From: Phyllobacterium myrsinacearum
GTDB lineage: Bacteria; Pseudomonadota; Alphaproteobacteria; Rhizobiales; Rhizobiaceae
Direction: 5' to 3'
Assembly: GCF_014138285.1 (NCBI RefSeq)
Contig: NZ_JACGXN010000002.1
Coordinates: 310,001-374,000 of the forward strand
DNA: 64,000 nt
Below, in pieces: positions 59,649-64,000 of the stretch. Below the pieces are notes generated by a model. The model saw nothing but the letters and a program-made list of their open reading frames with translations, made no database searches and was not told the DNA's origin. Both the position numbers and the translations under genes were made by a program. The first letter of the stretch is position 1. Every line of letters begins with the position of its first letter.

Positions 59649-60599
59649 ATGAAGTTAAAGGATTATGTATGGCCAGTTGTCGGACTGGCTGCAGTCGGTA
59701 TTTCCGCATGGCTCCTCTATCGGGAGTTGCGCAGCATTTCGCTGGATGACGTAATCCACAGCCTTTATGCCATTCCGGCCCATCGGTGGGTTTTGGCGGC
59801 ACTCGGTTCGCTGGTCGCCTATGCGGCACTTGCGGGGTACGACCGCATCGCCCTGTTGCACCTGCGCCGCAAGATTTCCTGGCTGTTCATCACACTCTGC
59901 TCGTTCACCACCTACGCTCTATCGCACAATATCGGTGCATCGGTGATATCGGGTGCCGTGGTGCGCTATCGCGCCTATTCCTCACAGGGCATGAGCGCAC
60001 CCGAGATCGCACTTCTCATTGCCTTCTGTTCCTTCACCTTCATGCTTGGCACGATAACCCTGAGCGCCGTTGTCCTCCTGCTCGAACCGCATATCCTGCA
60101 GCGCTTCAACGAGGAAACGCCGCTCTATGTCAGTTACCTCCTCGGCTTCGGCGCTCTCGCGCTGGTCCTGCTCTACGTCTTCGGCAGCTGGCTGCAATTG
60201 CGCCCGCTGCGCATCCGCAAATTCACCTTGGAATATCCGAGACTGTCCGTTGTTGCCCAGCAGCTGATTGTCGGACCGGTGGAACTGATCGGTGCTGCAG
60301 CCATCATCTACTTCACCCTGCCGGAAGCGGGTAATCCCGGCTTCCTGATCATTCTCGGAATCTTTCTCATCTCATTTTCTGCGGCACTGATTTCCCATGC
60401 GCCCGGTGGCCTTGGCGTACTGGAACTGGTTTTCCTCACCGGCCTGCCCGATATGAATCAGGCCGATGTACTGGCGGCGCTCATCATTTTCCGCCTGTTC
60501 TACCTGCTGATCCCGTTCGCCCTGTCGCTGCTTGTTGTCCTGTTCTTCGAACGCTCGCAATTGCTGCTGCGCTGGTACAAAAAAGACCCCGAGAGCTAG
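59649..60599 (+). CDS. UPF0104/lysylphosphatidylglycerol synthetase-type membrane protein
   Basis: 316 residues; ATG 59649 follows AGGGATAGG. About eight membrane helices with the family pattern YALSHNIGASVISGAVVRYRAY and SHAPGGLGVLELVFL. This domain (PF03706) is the membrane part of MprF-like lipid aminoacylating flippases, but here it occurs without the catalytic domain, as in many alphaproteobacteria; function unknown. Confidence 0.85.
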   Translation: MKLKDYVWPVVGLAAVGISAWLLYRELRSISLDDVIHSLYAIPAHRWVLAALGSLVAYAALAGYDRIALLHLRRKISWLFITLCSFTTYALSHNIGASVISGAVVRYRAYSSQGMSAPEIALLIAFCSFTFMLGTITLSAVVLLLEPHILQRFNEETPLYVSYLLGFGALALVLLYVFGSWLQLRPLRIRKFTLEYPRLSVVAQQLIVGPVELIGAAAIIYFTLPEAGNPGFLIILGIFLISFSAALISHAPGGLGVLELVFLTGLPDMNQADVLAALIIFRLFYLLIPFALSLLVVLFFERSQLLLRWYKKDPES

Positions 60600-60750
60600 A
60601 GCAATTTCGCGATTTCGGATTTTGGCATTGGAATTTTTTTCCATTCCCAGCACCTTTTAGACCCCCATTCCTTCAACAAATGGAGGCCCGCACCTATTTT
60701 CAGGCTCTGACTTCAACATTTCCTCCCGAAACTGGAAGGATGAGTGCCTG

Positions 60751-61311
60751 ATGACAACATTGATTATTCCGGGATATCGCGGCTCTGAAAAAGGCCATTG
60801 GCAGCAGCAGTGGCTTGCCGATGACGATGCTGCCCGCCTTGTCGAACAGGAGGACTGGGAGAACCCTGTTCTCTCACAGTGGCTGCACGTGCTTGAAGCT
60901 GCGATCTCGGAAACACCCGGCGCCATTCTTGTTGCCCATAGCCTTGGTTGTGTTCTCGTCGCACATCTGGCAAGCCGCCCTTCCGCCGCCCATGTGGCCG
61001 GCGCGGTTCTGGTGGCGCCAGCCGATGCCGAGCGCATGGCCGTGCAGGACCCCAAATTCCGCAGCTTTGCCCCCTTGCCGCGCCACGACTTCAGTTTTCC
61101 CTCGATCGTCGCCGCCAGCAGGGACGACCCCTACATGTCAATCAACAAGGCGCGGGCACTCGCGGAAACCTGGGGTTCGGGATTTGTTGATATGCGCCAT
61201 GCCGGGCACATCAATGTCGCCAGCGGTTTTGGCACATGGCCGGAAGGATACATTCTGGCGGACTCGATGCGGCGGCAGAACGAACCTTTTCGCACCAGAC
61301 GCGCCGCATGA
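60751..61311 (+). CDS. RBBP9/YdeN-type alpha/beta hydrolase
   Basis: 186 residues; GGAAGGATG lies just upstream. RBBP9/YdeN family pattern with IIPGYRGSEKGHWQQQWL, nucleophile AHSLGC (Ser near residue 64), and GHIN with the active-site His near 150. A small serine hydrolase of unknown substrate. It is convergent with the sulfate transport operon. Confidence 0.88.
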   Translation: MTTLIIPGYRGSEKGHWQQQWLADDDAARLVEQEDWENPVLSQWLHVLEAAISETPGAILVAHSLGCVLVAHLASRPSAAHVAGAVLVAPADAERMAVQDPKFRSFAPLPRHDFSFPSIVAASRDDPYMSINKARALAETWGSGFVDMRHAGHINVASGFGTWPEGYILADSMRRQNEPFRTRRAA

Positions 61312-61326
61312 AGCGACGGGTAGGAT

Positions 61327-62190
61327 CTAACCTGCCTGTTTGCGTTCGAGGAAGTACTTCAGCACGAGGGTGACCACCGCAATCAGAGCCAGAGTCGATG
61401 CAGCAGCAAAGGCCCCGGTCACATTGTAGTCGTTGAACAGCAATTCGATCTGCAACGGCAGCGTGTTGGTCTGGCCGCGAATGGCGCCTGAGACAACCGA
61501 TACCGCGCCGAATTCACCCATGACGCGCGCATTGCACAGCACGGCGCCATAAAGCAGCGCCCAGCGGATATTCGGCAGTGTCACATAGAAGAAAGTTTGC
61601 AGTCCTGACGCCCCAAGGGTGATGGCCGCTTCCTCGTCCTCACTCCCCTGCGCCTGCATGAGCGGAATGAGTTCCCGCGCCACGAACGGGCTGGTCACAA
61701 ACAGGCTGACAAGAAAGATCGCCGGCACCGTGAACATGATCTTGATGTCATAGGTTTCCAGCAGCGGACCCAACAGGCCCTGACTGCCATAAAGAAAGAG
61801 GTAGGTCACACCCGCGACAATCGGCGAGACTGAGAACGGAATCTCGATGAAGGTGATCAGCAATCCCCGCCCCGGAAAGCGGAACCGCGTCACGAGCCAT
61901 GCCACGCAGATACCGAAGATCATGTTGATTGGCACCACGACGATTGCCGTCAGCACGGTCAGCCAGATCGCATGCAGCGTGGCCGGCTGGGCGATCTGCG
62001 AGAAGTAGACCGCCACACCCTCGCGCAATGCATAGGTAAAGATCACCGCGATCGGCACGCCGATGAACAGCGCAGACAGAGCCATGGCGGCAAGGATCAG
62101 CAGCCAATGCGACCAGCGCCCCGGGCGCTGACCATGCCGTCGGGAGGACTGCATCTTCGCGGCGGTGGCGAGATCAGTTGCGGTCTGCAT
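61327..62190 (-). CDS. cysW: sulfate ABC transporter permease CysW
   Basis: 287 residues from ATG 62190, overlapping cysT by 17 bp; a longer frame to 62244 is rejected. Six or so membrane segments, with the permease loop EEAAITLGASGLQTFFYVTLPNIRWALLYGAVLCNARVMGEFGAV typical of CysW. Works with CysT and the binding protein to import sulfate or thiosulfate. No cysA ATPase gene is visible before the strand switch, so it lies elsewhere. Confidence 0.93.
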   Translation of the reverse strand: MQTATDLATAAKMQSSRRHGQRPGRWSHWLLILAAMALSALFIGVPIAVIFTYALREGVAVYFSQIAQPATLHAIWLTVLTAIVVVPINMIFGICVAWLVTRFRFPGRGLLITFIEIPFSVSPIVAGVTYLFLYGSQGLLGPLLETYDIKIMFTVPAIFLVSLFVTSPFVARELIPLMQAQGSEDEEAAITLGASGLQTFFYVTLPNIRWALLYGAVLCNARVMGEFGAVSVVSGAIRGQTNTLPLQIELLFNDYNVTGAFAAASTLALIAVVTLVLKYFLERKQAG

Positions 62191-63016
62191 AACGGAGCTG
62201 CCAGGCTTGAATGGAGTTGGTGACGAAAAGCATGAGGAAGGCAAGGACCAGCATCACCGTGGCGATCGCCGCTGCTGCCGGATAGTCATATTCATCGAGC
62301 CGGATGAAGACGAGCAGGGACATGACCTCGGTTTGGAATGGCAGATTGCCGGAGATGAAGACAATGGCGCCGAATTCTCCCAGACTGCGGGCAAAGGACA
62401 GGCTGCAACCGGCAATGAATGCCGGGAAAATCGCTGGCCAAATCACCCTCGCAAAAATCTGCCAGTTCGTCGCCCCAAGCGAGCGCGCCGCTTCCTCGAC
62501 ATCAAGCGCCACATCTTCGAGCACCGGCTGCACGGTACGGACCACGAAGGGAATGCTGGTGAACATCATGGCAATGGCGATACCGAGCGGCGCATAGGCA
62601 ATCTTCACCCCCAATGGCTCCAGATACCGGCCAAACCAGCCATTAACGGAAAAGACGGTAACCAACGCAAGACCTGCCACCGCAGTCGGCAGGGCAAAGG
62701 GCAGATCGACCACCGCATCCAGCAGCCGCCGCCCGGGGAACTCATAACGCACCAGTACCCAAGCGAGCAGCAAGCCGAACAGCGCATTGAACAAAGTTGC
62801 CAGCAGCGCGGCGCCGATGGTTATCTTGTAGGTCGCGACGGCTCGCTCGGAAGAGATGATGGTCCAGAAATCCGTCCAGCCGAGATTCACCGATTTGTAC
62901 AGCATCGCCAGCAGGGGCAAAGCCACGATGATCGTGAAATACAGCAACGTCACGCCAAGGGTCAGGCTGAACCCCGGCAATATTCCGCGCTGGCTGGATT
63001 TTGAAAACAACGACAT
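62174..63016 (-). CDS. cysT: sulfate ABC transporter permease CysT (CysU)
   Basis: 280 residues. CysT/CysU pattern with VDLPFALPTAVAGLAL and EEAARSLGATNWQIFARVIWPAIFPAFIAGCSLSFARSLGEFGAIV. Partner of CysW in the inner-membrane channel; in one operon with sbp upstream and cysW downstream (17-bp overlap). Confidence 0.94.
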   Translation of the reverse strand: MSLFSKSSQRGILPGFSLTLGVTLLYFTIIVALPLLAMLYKSVNLGWTDFWTIISSERAVATYKITIGAALLATLFNALFGLLLAWVLVRYEFPGRRLLDAVVDLPFALPTAVAGLALVTVFSVNGWFGRYLEPLGVKIAYAPLGIAIAMMFTSIPFVVRTVQPVLEDVALDVEEAARSLGATNWQIFARVIWPAIFPAFIAGCSLSFARSLGEFGAIVFISGNLPFQTEVMSLLVFIRLDEYDYPAAAAIATVMLVLAFLMLFVTNSIQAWQLRYADRN

Positions 63017-63070
63017 GCTCGGGTTCTAATACGTGCCCACACGAAAGCAAGCAGGGGTTGTAAAGAATGC

Positions 63071-63096
63071 GGCGGCATAGCCAATGCCATGCCGCC
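63071..63096 (-). promoter_or_regulatory. intercistronic hairpin between sbp and cysT
   Basis: GGCGGCAT (63071-63078) pairs with ATGCCGCC (63089-63096), loop 10 nt, in the 101-bp gap after sbp. As after proX (2168), it probably raises binding protein output over permease. Confidence 0.65.
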
Positions 63097-63117
63097 TTCG
63101 GGGCGATCAGCCGTTGA

Positions 63118-64000
63118 TCAGCGCTTGGTGAAAACCTTGTCTAGGATACCGCCTTCGCTAAAATGTTCCTTCGACAGCTTGTCCCAGCCGCCGAATACAT
63201 CTTCCACGGTCAGCAGGCGCGTCTCGGGAAACTGTGCGGCATATTTGGCTTTGACGGTTTCGTCGTGCACGCGATTGAAGTTCTGGGCGAGAATGTCCTG
63301 CCCTTCCGGCGTGTAGAGGAACTTCAGATAGCTCTCGGCAATTGCCCGCGATCCGCGCTTGTCGACCACCTTGTCGACAACGGTGACTGGAAACTCCGCG
63401 AGCAGGCTGACCGGCGGTACCACCGCCTCGTACTTGTCTTCGCCCAGCTGCTTGCGTGTCCCCAGAACTTCAGCTTCGAACGTGATCAGCACATCGCCGA
63501 TGCCGCGTTCGGCAAAAGTCGTGGTTGCGGCACGGCCGCCCGTATCGAAGACGGGTACGTTGGCAAACAGCTTCTTGGTGAATTCCTGCGCCTTGGCCTC
63601 ATCCTTGTTGAACGCTTCAAGCGCATAGGCATAGGCCGCCAGATAGGTGTAGCGCGCATTGCCGGATGTCTTCGGATTGGGAAAAATCACCTTCACATCG
63701 TCGCGAACCAGATCATCCCAGTTCTTGATGTGCTTCGGATTTCCGGCGCGAACCAGAAATGCCGGCAGGGAATAATACGGCGACGAATTGTTCGGCAGGC
63801 GCGACTGCCAGTTGGCGGGAATGAAGTTTCCCTTGTCATGCAGAACCTGTACGTCGGTGACCTGATTGAAGGTCACAACGTCGGCTTCGAGCCCTTCCAG
63901 AATGGACCGTGCCTGCTTCGATGATCCCGCATGCGATTGGCTGACCGTTATGTCCTTGCCCGCCTCTTTCTTGTAAGCTGCGGTGAAGGCTTTGTTGATC
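63118..64000 (-). CDS. sbp: sulfate-binding protein, C-terminal part (5' end beyond window)
   Basis: 293 codons plus stop are in the window and the frame stays open to base 64000, so the start and signal peptide are missing. Sbp/CysP pattern: QSHAGSSKQAR near the visible N-terminus, TFNQVTDV, KTSGNARYTYLAAYAYAL, and FDTGGRAATTTFAERGIGDVLITFEAE. The periplasmic protein delivers sulfate or thiosulfate to CysT/CysW. The visible start at ATG 63876 is internal and not the true start. Confidence 0.93.
   Translation of the reverse strand, partial: INKAFTAAYKKEAGKDITVSQSHAGSSKQARSILEGLEADVVTFNQVTDVQVLHDKGNFIPANWQSRLPNNSSPYYSLPAFLVRAGNPKHIKNWDDLVRDDVKVIFPNPKTSGNARYTYLAAYAYALEAFNKDEAKAQEFTKKLFANVPVFDTGGRAATTTFAERGIGDVLITFEAEVLGTRKQLGEDKYEAVVPPVSLLAEFPVTVVDKVVDKRGSRAIAESYLKFLYTPEGQDILAQNFNRVHDETVKAKYAAQFPETRLLTVEDVFGGWDKLSKEHFSEGGILDKVFTKR

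Noticed and set aside
1-64000. tRNA, rRNA, CRISPR arrays, phage or transposase genes
   Set aside because: None recognised on either strand by eye; the repeats present are dispersed inverted elements, not arrays with spacers.

Overview
The window looks like a chromosomal segment of an alphaproteobacterium of the Hyphomicrobiales (Phyllobacteriaceae/Brucellaceae-like). This is an inference from moderately high GC, fused SecDF, ExoD, DUF1127, DUF1194 and DUF4893 proteins, a SoxDAG sarcosine oxidase, and interspersed inverted repeats carrying GGTTCGACAAGCTCACC-type arms. No tRNA, rRNA, CRISPR array, prophage or transposase was seen.

Region 1 (about 1-34,400) is dominated by an aerobic, corrinoid-dependent system for demethylating quaternary amines. 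It has a betaine-type ABC importer (1160-4227); two non-pyrrolysine MttB-family methyltransferases (4623-6203 and 16702-18288); a corrinoid carrier protein (18542-19240); a stand-alone methylenetetrahydrofolate reductase-like protein and a pterin-binding methyltransferase (22194-24064); a RACE/RamA-like ferredoxin-ASKHA reactivator (24337-26421); a QueG-like 4Fe-4S protein downstream of mttB2; two accessory proteins of unknown function (DUF1638 and a PF13769-type protein); a homocysteine methyltransferase; two dimethylglycine dehydrogenase-like flavoproteins (6268-8844 and 31886-34402); and a GbdR-like GlxA/AraC regulator (29686-30684). The proposed route is as follows. MttB moves the first methyl group of a betaine to Co(I)-corrinoid. 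The MtgA-like enzyme passes it to tetrahydrofolate. The MetF-like enzyme oxidises methyl-THF to methylene-THF. The flavoproteins, with SoxDAG (45646-49500), remove the remaining methyls, also as methylene-THF.

Two patterns tie these scattered operons together. First, five promoters (proX, mttB1, corrinoid protein, PF13769/metF/mtgA, second DMGDH-like gene) each carry two GTCG(C/T) half-sites exactly 21 bp apart on the coding strand, which looks like an AraC-type operator. Second, five enzymes (MttB1, MttB2, the homocysteine methyltransferase, the MtgA-like protein and RACE) carry short Arg/Gly-rich tails at one terminus, while the corrinoid protein begins with a strongly acidic segment. This suggests electrostatic docking.

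Genes embedded in region 1 include a desaturase/PhnD-like/XRE group, an ECF sigma factor with a membrane vWA protein, ExoD, an entericidin-like lipoprotein, ROK kinase plus CutC, a LysR regulator and a DUF1194 vWA protein. Six copies of a 145-195 bp inverted-repeat element lie at block boundaries.

Region 2 (34,647-42,617) is a polyprenyl-phosphate sugar cluster: a GT-C-like membrane protein, a class III aminotransferase, an SDR epimerase, an SMR-type transporter, a DprE1-like oxidase and a HAD-UbiA fusion. Region 3 (42,772-64,000) holds an MscS-type channel, soxDAG without soxB, a DAO flavoprotein, guaD and puuD (purine catabolism), a 2OG-Fe(II) oxygenase, secDF, a YbaL-type antiporter, a UPF0104 membrane protein, a YdeN-like hydrolase, and the sulfate importer genes cysW, cysT and a 5'-truncated sbp.
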